Made by a program: the position numbers and the translations under genes | Origin: Burkholderiales bacterium | GTDB taxonomy: Bacteria; Pseudomonadota; Gammaproteobacteria; Burkholderiales; Burkholderiaceae_C | Assembly: GCA_025350505.1 (NCBI GenBank) | Contig: JANXXS010000207.1 | Span: forward strand, 1 to 62,818 | Direction: 5' to 3' | Length of the DNA: 62,818 nt | Notes under the pieces: generated by a model | The model's input: only the letters and a program-made list of their open reading frames with translations | Told to the model about the DNA's origin: nothing | Database searches by the model: none | Shown: one piece after another, positions 39,957 to 48,890 of the stretch | Layout: the number at the start of each line of letters is the position of its first letter | How positions within the stretch are numbered: the stretch's first letter is position 1

Positions 39957-40182
39957 GGCGCAGCTGTTCTACCACTTCGCGAACAAGGAGGCGCTCTGCA
40001 TCGCCGTTCTCGAAGCGGCCTGTCGGCGAATCCGCGCGATCGAAGCCGGCCTGCACCTCGACGACCTCGCGCCGGAAGACACGCTGCGCAAGCTGGTCGC
40101 ATTCACCTTCGAGTGCCAGCACGACAACGAGCCGATCATCCGCCTGGTCGTGAACGAGAACACGGCCCGTGATGCCGTCGTG
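39955..40182 (+). pseudogene. TetR-family regulator fragment, both ends missing
   Basis: In frame on the plus strand: AQLFYHFANKEALCIAVLEA then ACRRIRAIEAGLHLDDLAPE, TLRKLVAFTFECQHDNEPII, RLVVNENTARD. This matches the end of the TetR helix-turn-helix (the FYHFANKEAL helix) and the first part of the ligand domain. The DNA-binding start is missing where it would run into the shikimate dehydrogenase start, and the ligand-domain end is missing where the next gene's tail begins. About 75 codons survive without a stop. Confidence 0.75.
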
Positions 40183-40187
40183 GTGCT

Positions 40188-41489
40188 TCAGGCCCTGGCG
40201 GCACCGCGCCGGTGCGGATGCTCGGCGAAGAAGCGCAGCATCTCGCGCGACGCGTCGGGACCGTCGCCCTCGGTGAAGCTGCCGGCGGCATCGCCGCCCG
40301 ACCAGGCGTGGCCGGCGCCGTGTACGACCCAGTGCTCGGCCCGGCTCGGCGCCGGTTCCCGGGCCGCGGCGGTCTGGTAGACGGTGCGCGTGAAGGCGCG
40401 CCCCGCGCCGTCGCCGACGCGCCCCGATTCGCGCATCGCGACGGCCGGCGCGGCGCCGAGCGCGGCATCCACCGCGTGACTGCCGTTCAATGCGTTGACG
40501 GTGCTGTCGGCATCGCCGTGGAAGACGATCACCGGCGCGCCGTGGGCGGCGTCGGCGCCTGGCTCGACAACGCCGATCTCGGCCGCCGCGGTGCCGGGCC
40601 AGGCGACCAGCGGTGTTCGCAACGGCGGCTGCCCGGCGGCGCCGGGCCAGCCAGGCAGCGCACCTACGGTGCCGGACTTCATCGCTGAAAACGCCGAGAC
40701 CACGTCGTGTGCCGCGCCTGGGGGCAGGCCGGAATGGATGCCTGCCGCGGCGAACAGGTCGGCATATTCGCGCGCCAGGATGGCGGCCATCGCGCCGCCC
40801 GCCGACAAGCCGGCGACCCATACGCGATCGGCGTCGACGGGGCGCGTTTCCATGACGTGCCGCGTCATTCCGGCGAGAAGGGCGGGCTCGCCCTGGCCAC
40901 GCCGCTGGTCGCCGGGCATGAACCAGTTCCAGCACTTGTGCGCGTTCGAGCGTGGCGCCTGCGCCGGATAGAGAACGAACATGCCGCGCTCCTGGGCGAA
41001 GGCGTTCATGCGCGTGCCGGCGGCGAAGTCGTCCGGGTCCTGAGTGCAGCCGTGCAGCATGACGATGAGCGGCAACGCCCGGCCGTTGAAGCCGTCGGGC
41101 TCGAACAGCTTGAAGCTGCGCGTGCCGGCCTCTCCCGTGAAGCTGCTTTCGACGAATCGACCGACGCCGGGGGGCGTCGTCCTTGCCGGCGCTTCGGGTT
41201 CGGCAGGCGCTTCGGTCTCCGTCGCGAGGCGCGACGTCCGGGCCGTGGCTGGCAGTGCAACTTCGCGGATCAGGCCGTCGAGTACGTCGGCCGATGCCGC
41301 CGACGTCTGTCCCGGCGAGCTCGACGGCGCCGTCGCGGCCCCGCCGTGCAAGGCGCGTTGGATCGCCCGGGTCGCTTCGACCAGATCACCGCGGCGCGTC
41401 AGGCCGGTGGCGGAGAGGATCTTCTGCAGGTAGGAATTCAAGGGCGTCTCGCAACGAAGCAAGGGCCGAGCGTAACCGCTCGCGGCCAC
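40188..41489 (-). CDS. PHB-depolymerase-family esterase (Esterase_phb)
   Basis: 433 aa in the ORF; a later start near LNSYLQKILSATG (TTG) is plausible. The N-terminus contains ATRAIQRALHGG, as in predicted PHB-depolymerase esterases. The catalytic domain starts SFKLFEPDGFNGRALPLIVM, has the oxyanion motif HGCTQDPDDFAAGTRMN, nucleophile elbow VAGLSAGGAMAAILA, acid VIVFHGDADSTVN and His GAGHAWSGGD. Likely hydrolyses a polyester or other ester; exported status unclear as no clear signal peptide is visible. C-terminus complete (MLRFFAEHPH). Confidence 0.88.
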   Translation of the reverse strand: MAASGYARPLLRCETPLNSYLQKILSATGLTRRGDLVEATRAIQRALHGGAATAPSSSPGQTSAASADVLDGLIREVALPATARTSRLATETEAPAEPEAPARTTPPGVGRFVESSFTGEAGTRSFKLFEPDGFNGRALPLIVMLHGCTQDPDDFAAGTRMNAFAQERGMFVLYPAQAPRSNAHKCWNWFMPGDQRRGQGEPALLAGMTRHVMETRPVDADRVWVAGLSAGGAMAAILAREYADLFAAAGIHSGLPPGAAHDVVSAFSAMKSGTVGALPGWPGAAGQPPLRTPLVAWPGTAAAEIGVVEPGADAAHGAPVIVFHGDADSTVNALNGSHAVDAALGAAPAVAMRESGRVGDGAGRAFTRTVYQTAAAREPAPSRAEHWVVHGAGHAWSGGDAAGSFTEGDGPDASREMLRFFAEHPHRRGAARA

Positions 41490-41795
41490 CTTTGCTGCGG
41501 TGCACCATTTATTTCGGTCGCGGCCCCGGCAGTCGTCGCGCGCTGCCTCGACACGACGAACGATCGGCCGACGTCGCGCGCCCCTGCCGCACGCGCTTCA
41601 TCGAGCGCCGCATCGGCGCGCTTCATCCCCCCAACGCGCGATATGCACGATACGCATGCGCAAGACCTCGCGCAAACAATCCGCCCCGCTTCGGGCATGT
41701 CGCCCCGGCGCACGCGACTCGATTCGCGTATTACCACCCAGGAGGATCCCCATCCCCGCACCGTTGTTCCCAAGCGCAAGATCGCGGTCACCGAA
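41490..41795. other. Intergenic stretch without a recognised gene
   Basis: Between the divergent esterase and the small ORF at 41796. It contains an isolated AGGAGG (about 41742) with no ATG, GTG or TTG at normal distance, and otherwise Arg/Ser-rich shadow frames. Probably part of the same degraded area as its surroundings. Confidence 0.5.
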
Positions 41796-41960
41796 ATGCA
41801 CATGGCCCTGGCTTCGAGCGCGTCGTTCGACGACCTCGTCGCCGCTCTCAAAGTCACCTTGACCGTGCCCGAACTGCCCGGCTTCAAGGGTTGCCGGCCG
41901 TGCCTCTCCGGGCTCGACCGATTCATCATCGAAGACATCGCCGCGCGGGGCATTCACTAG
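41796..41960 (+). CDS. Small conserved-looking protein with CxxC motif
   Basis: 54 aa: MHMALASSASFDDLVAALKV, then TLTVPELPGFKGCRPCLSGL, DRFIIEDIAARGIH. It has a helix followed by a GCRPC motif that could bind metal. The frame is open and looks coding for at least 15 codons upstream (VPKRKIAVTE) without a start codon, so the true N-terminus may be lost. It lies just upstream of a DUF692-like fragment, and small Cys-containing proteins often sit next to DUF692 genes. Family name unknown to me. Confidence 0.5.
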   Translation: MHMALASSASFDDLVAALKVTLTVPELPGFKGCRPCLSGLDRFIIEDIAARGIH

Positions 41961-41973
41961 GCAGGCGTTGGCG

Positions 41974-42096
41974 ATGCAACCTCTACCGAGGTCGGGCGTG
42001 GGCCTGGCGTACCAGGCCCCGCTCGCGCCGCTGATCGCAGCGGCCGGAAAGGATCTCGGCTACGTCGAGATCGTTCCCGACATTCTCTGGACCGAT
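41974..42096 (+). pseudogene. Truncated DUF692-family gene start
   Basis: ATG 41974 reads MQPLPRSGVGLAYQAPLAPL then IAAAGKDLGYVEIVPDILWTD, which resembles the first strand and metal-site region of DUF692 (BufB/MbnB-like iron-dependent) enzymes of about 280 aa. Similarity stops abruptly after WTD; the frame continues with low-complexity Arg/Ala and ends at 42171. So only the first 40 or so codons remain. Confidence 0.6.
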
Positions 42097-42226
42097 GCGC
42101 CTGCTCGGTGCGCTCGCCGCCAGCCAGCGGCCGCGCGCGGTGCCGGCGAGGCCGTGCGTCCTGCTCGGTAGCAAGAGCGGCGACGCGCCCGCGCACTGGA
42201 CCCTGGTCGACGCAGTGTCTCGCTAG
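42095..42226 (+). pseudogene. Possible C-terminal fragment of another gene
   Basis: A 43-codon frame immediately after the DUF692 breakpoint: MRLLGALAASQRPRAVPARP, CVLLGSKSGDAPAHWTLVDA, VSR and TAG. It looks more protein-like than the DUF692 frame over the same bases and could be the tail of a second gene joined by a deletion. I do not recognise the family. Confidence 0.3.
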
Positions 42227-42247
42227 CGTCGCTACGATCGTGCCCAG

Positions 42248-42265
42248 GCCGAAGCGACCTTCGGC
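42248..42265. promoter_or_regulatory. Short hairpin before DUF427 gene
   Basis: GCCGAAG and CTTCGGC form a perfect 7-bp stem with loop CGAC, 20 bases before the start codon at 42286. It may end upstream transcription or influence leader structure. Confidence 0.4.
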
Positions 42266-42285
42266 AGCACGAAAGGCACTCCGAC

Positions 42286-42564
42286 ATGAAAGCGACCTGG
42301 AACGGCGCCACCCTGGCCGAGAGCGACGACACCGTCGTCGTCGAAGGCAACCACTATTTTCCCGATGCGAGCCTGAAGCGCGAGTACGTGACTTTCAGCA
42401 ACCACCGCTCGATGTGCCCCTGGAAGGGCGAGGCCCATTACTACAGCCTGATGGTCGACGGCGACCTCAATCCGAACGCGGTCTGGTACTACCCCGAGCC
42501 GAAGGAAGCGGCCAAGGAGATCAAGGGCCGCGTCGCGTTCTGGAAAGGCGTCAAGGTCGCGTGA
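42286..42564 (+). CDS. DUF427 domain protein
   Basis: 92 aa, complete for the family. Typical sequence: MKATWNGATLAESDDTVVVE, GNHYFPDASLKREYV and CPWKGEAHYYSLMVDG, ending AWYYPEPKEAA-type residues and KGRVAFWKGVKV. The biochemical role of DUF427 is unknown; a small beta-structured fold. Stop codon abuts the convergent PotF-like gene with no spacer. Confidence 0.92.
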   Translation: MKATWNGATLAESDDTVVVEGNHYFPDASLKREYVTFSNHRSMCPWKGEAHYYSLMVDGDLNPNAVWYYPEPKEAAKEIKGRVAFWKGVKVA

Positions 42565-43704
42565 CTACTTGCCGGCCTTGAAGTTGGTGAAGATCCGCGT
42601 CTGCACGCGCCTAATCGCCTGCGGCACGGCATCGGGCGGCGTCAGGCGCGCCTTGTCGGCGACCGACAGGAAGATCGTCGGATTCGAGGCCACGTCTTTC
42701 TTCACGAATTTCAGCGACGCCGCATTCGGGTTGGCGTAGAAGACCTTGTTCGTCAGCGACGCCGCGACATCGGGGCGCAGGATGTAGTTGATGAAGAGGT
42801 GCGCGTTGGCGACGTTCTTGGCGTCCTTCGGGATCGCCATCGTGTCGAAGAACAGCGTCGCGCCGCCCTTGGGGATCTGCGCTTCGATTGCCGCCGGCTG
42901 CGTCGGGTTGGCCTCGAGGGCGCGGCTGCGCGCGATGTTGATGTCGCCGGAATAGCCCATCACGGCGCAGAGCGCGCCGCCGGCCAGGTCGTTGATGTAG
43001 CCCGACGACGAAAAGCGCGTCACGTAGGGACGCACCGACTGCAGCATCTTCGCCGCCACGTCGTAGTCGGCGGGGTTCGTGCTGTAGGGTGGTTTGCCGA
43101 CATAGAGCATCGCCACCGGCAGCACTTCCGACGCCGAGTCGAGGAAGTTGACGCCGCAGCCCTTGAGCTTGCTCGCGTACTTCGGGTCGAAGATCAGGCT
43201 CCAGGCGTTGTCGGGCATCGGCAGCGCGTTCGGCAAGGCAGCGAGCGCCGCCTTCACCTTGGGCACGTTGATGCCGACCGTGACGTAGCCCCAGAGCCAG
43301 TCGACCAGATACTGGTTGCCGGGGTCGACGTTGCCGAGCTGCTTGAGCAGCGTCGGGTCGAGGTTGACCCAGTTCGTGAGCTTGGTGCGGTCGAGCTTTT
43401 GCAGCAGGCCGCCTTCGATCTGCATCTTCGCGAAGTGCGAGCTCGGCACGACGACGTCGTAGCCGGTCTGGCCGGCGACCAGCTTGGCGTGCAGCACCTC
43501 GTTGGTGTCGTAGTTGTCGTAGTTGACCTTGATGCCGGTCTCTTTCTCGAAGTTCTTGATCGTGTCGTCGGCGATGTAGTCCGACCAGTTGTAGACGTTG
43601 AGCACCTTCGGATCGGCGGCGAGCGCCATGCCGGCGGTGCCGAGCAGGCCGAGGCAGACGAGGGCGAGCGCGCGGCACAGGCAGATCGAAAGGCGAGCAG
43701 GCAT
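42565..43704 (-). CDS. Polyamine ABC transporter substrate-binding protein (PotF-like)
   Basis: 379 aa with a signal peptide (LALVCLGLLGTAGMALA, cleavage before ADPKV). The mature start KVLNVYNWSDYIADDTIKNF is the PotD/PotF signature (NWSDYI). Further blocks are TGIKVNYDNYDTNEVLHAKL, DVVVPSSHFAKMQIEGGLLQ, YVTVGINVPKV and GYSGDINIARSRA. Binds putrescine or a related polyamine in the periplasm. No permease or ATPase genes are adjacent. A clear ribosome-binding site (GAAGGAA) precedes the ATG. Confidence 0.92.
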   Translation of the reverse strand: MPARLSICLCRALALVCLGLLGTAGMALAADPKVLNVYNWSDYIADDTIKNFEKETGIKVNYDNYDTNEVLHAKLVAGQTGYDVVVPSSHFAKMQIEGGLLQKLDRTKLTNWVNLDPTLLKQLGNVDPGNQYLVDWLWGYVTVGINVPKVKAALAALPNALPMPDNAWSLIFDPKYASKLKGCGVNFLDSASEVLPVAMLYVGKPPYSTNPADYDVAAKMLQSVRPYVTRFSSSGYINDLAGGALCAVMGYSGDINIARSRALEANPTQPAAIEAQIPKGGATLFFDTMAIPKDAKNVANAHLFINYILRPDVAASLTNKVFYANPNAASLKFVKKDVASNPTIFLSVADKARLTPPDAVPQAIRRVQTRIFTNFKAGK

Positions 43705-43808
43705 GGCGTGAAGTTCCTTCGGCGAAGACGGCGATCCGAATCCTAACTTCGGCGCGGGCCCGGCTCGCCGAATCTTGGTAAGGTGCGCGGTTCGGATCCT
43801 GGTTCCTC

Positions 43809-44531
43809 ATGCTCGACGGCTCTTCCCCCGATTCCCTACGTCTCATCGGCGTTATCCATCGGCGCCGCCTGCGCGAGGTCTACCGCTCGGCCGGCTGGCC
43901 CTGCCAGGACGGTGTCGAGATCGAGCTCATCGCCGCCGGGCTGCTCGTGCGCGAGCGCGACGGGCTCGGCCATGAGACCTTGCGCGTCAGCGATGCCGGT
44001 ATCGCCGTGCTCGCCGAGACGCTGGCGAAGAATCGCGCCCGGCGCGACGCCCACGAGCTGCTGGTCGAGCGGGTCGCCCGCGAGATGACGCGCGCCGGCC
44101 GGCTCGCCTGGCGCGGCCTGGCGGTGCGCGTGCGCGTCGACGAGCAATGGCAGATCGCCATGCCGGACGTCTTCTCGGTGCGCCACACGAGCGTCGAGGC
44201 TTACCTCGAGCCGATCGTCCACGAGGTGAAGGTGCACCGCTCCGACCTGCTCGCCGACCTGCGCCGGGCGAGCAAGCGCGAGGCCTATCTGCAGCTCGGC
44301 GGCGAATGCTGGTACGCGATCAAGAGCGGCATCGCCGAGCCCGACGAGATCCCGGCCGAGTGCGGCGTGCTCGTCGCCGACGACGCGCGCATCGAGGTCG
44401 CGCGCGCCGCGCCGAAGCGGCCGGCGCGGATGAGCTTTCGGCTCTGGATGGCGCTGGCCCGGGCCACGCCGGTCGAGGGCTGGCGTTTCGACGAGGCGCA
44501 GTCAGCGCTCGGCGACCCGTCGCCCGGCTGA
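43809..44531 (+). CDS. MmcB-like putative nuclease-fold protein
   Basis: 240 aa. The N-terminal region looks like a small winged-helix (HRRRLREVYRSAGWPCQDGV and RVSDAGIAVLAETLAKNRAR). The C-terminal half reads PIVHEVKVHRSDLLADLRRA, SKREAYLQLGGECWYAIKSG and CGVLVADDARIEVARAAP. It resembles the MmcB/PD-(D/E)xK-type DNA-repair proteins with the E-x-K core (EVK). Possible role in DNA repair; assignment is by motif only. The EamA gene starts 7 bases later. Confidence 0.6.
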   Translation: MLDGSSPDSLRLIGVIHRRRLREVYRSAGWPCQDGVEIELIAAGLLVRERDGLGHETLRVSDAGIAVLAETLAKNRARRDAHELLVERVAREMTRAGRLAWRGLAVRVRVDEQWQIAMPDVFSVRHTSVEAYLEPIVHEVKVHRSDLLADLRRASKREAYLQLGGECWYAIKSGIAEPDEIPAECGVLVADDARIEVARAAPKRPARMSFRLWMALARATPVEGWRFDEAQSALGDPSPG

Positions 44532-44538
44532 CGACGCC

Positions 44539-45513
44539 TTGGACGCACTCGCCACCACCGATTCGATCGACGCCGCTGTCGCCCGCGAGGACCGTCGCGC
44601 GCGTCACGCGCTCTGGGTCGCATTGGCGCTGATCGTGCTCTGGGGCGCCAACTTCACGGTGCAGAAGGCCGTATTCCAGGCGCTCTCGCCCGGCGGCTTC
44701 CTGTTCGTTCGCTACCTGATCATGCCGGTCGCCGCGGCGACATTGCTTTGCCTGCGCTTCGGCCGGCACTGGCCGCGCGTCTCGCGCGCCGACGCACTTG
44801 CCCTGCTTCGCCTCGGCCTGATCGGCCACCTGCTGCACGTCGGCCTGGTCACCTACGGCATCTACTGGTCGACCGCCTTCTCGAGCTCGTTGATCCTCGC
44901 CTGCGGGCCGATCTTCACGCTCCTGATCCTGCACTGGCATGGCCTCGAACAGCTGACGCGCGGGCAGATTGCCGGCGTCGCGGTGGCCTGCCTCGGCGTG
45001 CTCGCCTTCATGTCCGACAAGCTGTTCGGTGGCCACTGGCGAGCGGGAGGCGGCGACCTGGTGCTGCTCGTCGCCGCGTCCCTCTTCTCGTACTACACGG
45101 TCGCCTCCAAGCCGCTCATCGAAAGGCTGGGTGGTGTGACGGTGATGACCTATGCCGTGCTCTTCGGCAGCGGCCCGGTCGTCCTGCTCAGCCTGCCCGC
45201 CGGACTGGCCGTGGCCTGGAGCGACGTGGCCTGGTCGACCTGGGCCGGCACCTTCTACTCCGTCATCATCTCGGCCTTTCTCGGCTGGCTGGCCTGGGGC
45301 TGGATCAACGCCGTGCGCGGTGTCGCCCGCACGGCACCGCTGATGTACCTGATGCCACCGGTCGCCGGTCTGGTCGCCTGGGCGGTGACCGGCGAGCGCT
45401 ACACCGCCGTCAAGATCGCCGGCGCCGCGCTCACGCTCGGCGGCGTGGCGCTCGCCCAGTTCGGCTCGTCGCCGCGCGACCCGGTGCGCGAGTCGCCGGC
45501 GCCGGTCGATTGA
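44539..45513 (+). CDS. EamA/DMT-superfamily transporter
   Basis: 324 aa from a TTG at 44539. About ten transmembrane segments in two EamA repeats: ALWVALALIVLWGANFTVQK opens the first, VLLVAASLFSYYTVASKPLI opens the second, which ends AVKIAGAALTLGGVALAQF. Likely exports or imports a small metabolite; substrate unknown. Charged N-terminal 22 residues are cytoplasmic. Confidence 0.88.
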   Translation: MDALATTDSIDAAVAREDRRARHALWVALALIVLWGANFTVQKAVFQALSPGGFLFVRYLIMPVAAATLLCLRFGRHWPRVSRADALALLRLGLIGHLLHVGLVTYGIYWSTAFSSSLILACGPIFTLLILHWHGLEQLTRGQIAGVAVACLGVLAFMSDKLFGGHWRAGGGDLVLLVAASLFSYYTVASKPLIERLGGVTVMTYAVLFGSGPVVLLSLPAGLAVAWSDVAWSTWAGTFYSVIISAFLGWLAWGWINAVRGVARTAPLMYLMPPVAGLVAWAVTGERYTAVKIAGAALTLGGVALAQFGSSPRDPVRESPAPVD

Positions 45514-45547
45514 TTGCGCGATGATCGCGAACTGCTTCGGAGCAGCG

Positions 45548-47224
45548 ATGACAAAGCCCTCCTCATTCAACCTCGCGATCGTTTTCGCCCTCGGCCTCGC
45601 CGCCTGCTCGAAAGGCGGCGACGCACCAGCCGAAGTCGCGAGGCCGCTGGTCGCGGCCTCGCCCGGCGCGGCCGCGGCGCCGACCGCGCAGCCGGTGGTC
45701 GCCGACCACGCCGACACCGGCATTGCCTGGAAGCAGGCGGCGAGCGACGCTGACGTCGACGCCGCCTTCGCCACCGCACGCGCCGAGACCAAGCCGGTCT
45801 TCGTCTATTGGGGCGCCAAGTGGTGCCCGCCCTGCAACCAGGTCAAGGCGACGCTCTTCAACCGGCAGGACTTCATCGAGCGCTCGCGCGCCTTCGTTCC
45901 CGTCTACATCGACGGCGACAATCCCGGCGCTCAAAGACTCGGCACCCGCTTTCGCGTCAGCGGCTATCCGACCATGCTGCTGTTCAAGCCGACCGGTGAA
46001 GAAGTGACGCGCCTGCCCGGCGAAGTCGACCCTGCCCGCTACACCGAAGTGCTCAACCTCGGCATGAACGCGGCCCGTCCGGTCAAGGCGGTGCTCGCCG
46101 ACGCGCTCGCCGGCGGCGCCGACCTGAAGGCCAACGATTGGCGCCTGCTCGCCTTCTATTCGTGGGACACGGACCAGCAGCAGTTGATCGCCAAGCCCCA
46201 GGTCGCGACGACGCTGGCCCGGATCGCCGCCGCCTGCCCCGCCGATCAGGCCGACACGGCGATGCGCCTGCGTCTGAAGGCGCTCGCGGCGCGCGATGCG
46301 AAGATGCTCGCCAAGGTCGATGCGGCCGTGCGTCCAGCCGTCATGGCCCTGCTCGGCGATGCGTTGGCGTCGCGGGAGCTGGCCGACCTGCTGGTCAATG
46401 CGGCGGCCGAGATCGTCCGTCCGCTCGCTGCGAAAGGGTCGCCCGAGCGCGCGAAACTGCTGGTCGCTTTCGACGCCGCCCTGCAGCGGCTCGAGGCCGA
46501 TGCCACGCTCTCGCGCGCCGACCGCATGCAGGCGCTGATCGCGCGCGTCGACCTCGTCCGCATCGACATCGCCGACGACGACGCGACGCCCGCCGCCAAG
46601 GCTGCGCCGCTGCCGCACCTCCCCGACGCCCTGATCGCCGACGTGCGCGAGCAGACCGCGCGCGCCGACCGCGAGATCACCGACGGCTACGAGCGCCAGG
46701 CGGTGATCACCGCCGCGGCCTACCTGCTCGAACGGTCCGGCCTCTCGAGCGAGTCGGACACATTGCTCAAGGCCAATCTGGCGAAGAGCCATTCGCCGTA
46801 CTACCTGATGTCCGAGCTGGCGAACAATGCGAAGAAGCGCGGCGACAAGGCCGAGGCCCTGCACTGGTACCGCGAAGCGTTCGAGAAGAGCGAGGGTCCG
46901 GCGACCCGGCTGCAATGGGGCTCGGGCTACGTCAATGCGCTGGTCGAGCTCTCGCCCGCCGACGAGGCGGCGATCGAAGCGACGACGCTGCAAATCTGGC
47001 ACGAGGCGGCGACCCAGCCCGATGCCTTCGAGCAGCGCAGCGGGCGTTCCTTGCAGCGCGTCGGCAACAAGCTGCAAGCCTGGAGCAAGGGGGGCGCGCA
47101 CGCTGCGACGATGACGCGCTTGCGCGGCGAGCTCGTCACGCTGTGCGCGAAAAACGGACGTCCCGATGTGGAGCGTGCGACTTGCGACAAGCTGCTCACG
47201 CCGGCGCCCAAGGCGAGCGCCTGA
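45548..47224 (+). CDS. Lipoprotein thioredoxin-like protein with long C-terminal helical domain
   Basis: 558 aa from ATG 45548. Signal peptide with lipobox LAAC. Thioredoxin fold at about 55-165: VFVYWGAKWCPPCNQVKATL holds the CPPC redox site and VSGYPTMLLFKPTGEEVTRL the cis-Pro. The remaining about 390 residues are helical, Ala-rich, with TPR-like segments (KRGDKAEALHWYREAFEKSE). Probably a periplasmic thiol-disulfide protein anchored to a membrane; partner unknown. Unusually long compared with ordinary thioredoxin lipoproteins. Confidence 0.85.
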   Translation: MTKPSSFNLAIVFALGLAACSKGGDAPAEVARPLVAASPGAAAAPTAQPVVADHADTGIAWKQAASDADVDAAFATARAETKPVFVYWGAKWCPPCNQVKATLFNRQDFIERSRAFVPVYIDGDNPGAQRLGTRFRVSGYPTMLLFKPTGEEVTRLPGEVDPARYTEVLNLGMNAARPVKAVLADALAGGADLKANDWRLLAFYSWDTDQQQLIAKPQVATTLARIAAACPADQADTAMRLRLKALAARDAKMLAKVDAAVRPAVMALLGDALASRELADLLVNAAAEIVRPLAAKGSPERAKLLVAFDAALQRLEADATLSRADRMQALIARVDLVRIDIADDDATPAAKAAPLPHLPDALIADVREQTARADREITDGYERQAVITAAAYLLERSGLSSESDTLLKANLAKSHSPYYLMSELANNAKKRGDKAEALHWYREAFEKSEGPATRLQWGSGYVNALVELSPADEAAIEATTLQIWHEAATQPDAFEQRSGRSLQRVGNKLQAWSKGGAHAATMTRLRGELVTLCAKNGRPDVERATCDKLLTPAPKASA

Positions 47225-47276
47225 AGCCGACTTCGCCCGTGCCCGCCGCATCGATCGCGACAGGCCCGGATCGCGC

Positions 47277-48863
47277 ATGACGGCGCTGCTCTCGGTCGAG
47301 CATCTCGAGGTCCGCTTCGGCGGCGTGCCGGTCGTCGACGACGTGTCGTTCGAGATCGCCGCCGGCGAGAAATTCGCGCTCGTCGGCGAGTCCGGATCGG
47401 GCAAGTCGATCAGCGCGCTGTCGGTGCTCGGCCTGGTCGACGGTGCTACGACGACCGGGGCAATCCGCTTCGCCGGCGCCGATCTACTGCGGGCCAGCGA
47501 GCCCGAACTGCGGGCCGTGCGCGGCGCCGAGATCGCGATGATCTTCCAGGAGCCGATGACGGCGCTCAATCCGCTGCACACGGTCGGCGCGCAGATCGTC
47601 GAGGTGCTCTCGCTGCACTTCGGGCTCGGTGTGCGCGAGGCGCGCGAACGGGCCATCGAGCTGCTCGACAAGACCGGCATTCCCGAGCCGGCACGACGTG
47701 TCGATGCTTATCCGCACCAGCTCTCCGGCGGGCAACGGCAGCGGGCGATGATCGCGATGGCGCTCGCCGGCCGGCCCAGGCTGCTCATCGCCGACGAGCC
47801 CACCACCGCGCTCGACGTGACGATCCAGGCGCAGATCCTGGCCCTGCTCGACGCGCTGCAGGCCGAGATGGGCATGGCGCTGCTCTTCATCACCCACGAC
47901 CTCAACCTCGTGCGCCGCTTCACACACCGGGTCGGCGTCATGGAGCGCGGCCGGCTGGTCGAGTGCGGCGCGACCGCGCAGGTCTTTGCCGAGCCGCAAC
48001 ACGCCTACACGAAGAGGCTGCTCGCCAGCCGGCCGAAGCGCCTGGTGCAGCCGATTGCCGCGGACGCGCCCCAGCTCGTCGAAGCGACAGGCATTCGCGT
48101 CAGCTTCGACATCCCGCTCGGCTGGTTTCGCACGCGGGTCTTCGACGCCGTGCGCAGCGCGACGCTCTCGCTCAGGCGCGGCGAGACGCTCGGCATCGTC
48201 GGCGAATCGGGGTCGGGCAAGACGACGCTCGGCATGGCCCTGCTCGCGCTGCAGCCCATCGCCGAGGGCCACTTGACGCTCGACGGCCGGCCGCTCGACA
48301 CCACCGACGCCAGCGCGCGCAAGGCGCTGCGTCGTCGCATGCAGGTCGTGTTCCAGGATCCGTTCGGCTCGCTCAGCCCGCGCATGACGGTCGGCCGCAT
48401 CGTCGCCGAAGGGCTGGAGCTGCACCGTCCCGATCTCGACCGCGCCGGCCGCGAGGCGCTGGTGGCGCAGATGCTCGACGAGGTCGGCCTCGGCCCGGCC
48501 AGCGGCATGAGCGACGTGCAGGGCCGCTATCCGCACGAGTTCTCGGGCGGCCAGCGGCAGCGCATCGCGATCGCCCGTGCCGTCGTGCTGCGTCCGGAGA
48601 TCCTGGTCCTCGACGAGCCGACCTCGGCCCTCGACGTCTCGGTGCAGCAGCAGGTGCTGGACCTGCTCGCCGGGCTGCAGCGACGCTACGGCATGAGCTA
48701 TCTCTTCATCAGCCACGACCTCGCTGTCGTGCGCGCGATGTCGCATCGGGTCATGGTGATGAAGGACGGCGCCGTCGTCGAGGAGGGCGAGGCCGAGGCG
48801 CTCTTCGATGCGCCGCGCGAGCCCTACACACGGGCCTTGCTGGCGGCCGCGCACCTGGCCTGA
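47277..48863 (+). CDS. Peptide-type ABC transporter ATP-binding protein with two ATPase domains (YejF/DppDF-like)
   Basis: 528 aa from ATG 47277. Two complete ABC cassettes: the first with [34 protein letters not shown] and [11 protein letters not shown]; the second with [34 protein letters not shown] and [13 protein letters not shown]. The second is of OppF type. Energises peptide or microcin-type import, but no binding protein or permease gene is next to it, so the partners must be elsewhere. Follows the thioredoxin lipoprotein after 52 bases. Confidence 0.92.
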   Translation: MTALLSVEHLEVRFGGVPVVDDVSFEIAAGEKFALVGESGSGKSISALSVLGLVDGATTTGAIRFAGADLLRASEPELRAVRGAEIAMIFQEPMTALNPLHTVGAQIVEVLSLHFGLGVREARERAIELLDKTGIPEPARRVDAYPHQLSGGQRQRAMIAMALAGRPRLLIADEPTTALDVTIQAQILALLDALQAEMGMALLFITHDLNLVRRFTHRVGVMERGRLVECGATAQVFAEPQHAYTKRLLASRPKRLVQPIAADAPQLVEATGIRVSFDIPLGWFRTRVFDAVRSATLSLRRGETLGIVGESGSGKTTLGMALLALQPIAEGHLTLDGRPLDTTDASARKALRRRMQVVFQDPFGSLSPRMTVGRIVAEGLELHRPDLDRAGREALVAQMLDEVGLGPASGMSDVQGRYPHEFSGGQRQRIAIARAVVLRPEILVLDEPTSALDVSVQQQVLDLLAGLQRRYGMSYLFISHDLAVVRAMSHRVMVMKDGAVVEEGEAEALFDAPREPYTRALLAAAHLA

Positions 48864-48890
48864 CGCCGGCTCGCCGCCGATGCAGGAGCG

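Noticed and set aside
39943-40380. The 145-aa plus-strand ORF as an intact gene
   Set aside because: Only the TetR-like middle is meaningful; the last part is antisense to the esterase and the DNA-binding start is missing, so it is listed as a fragment.
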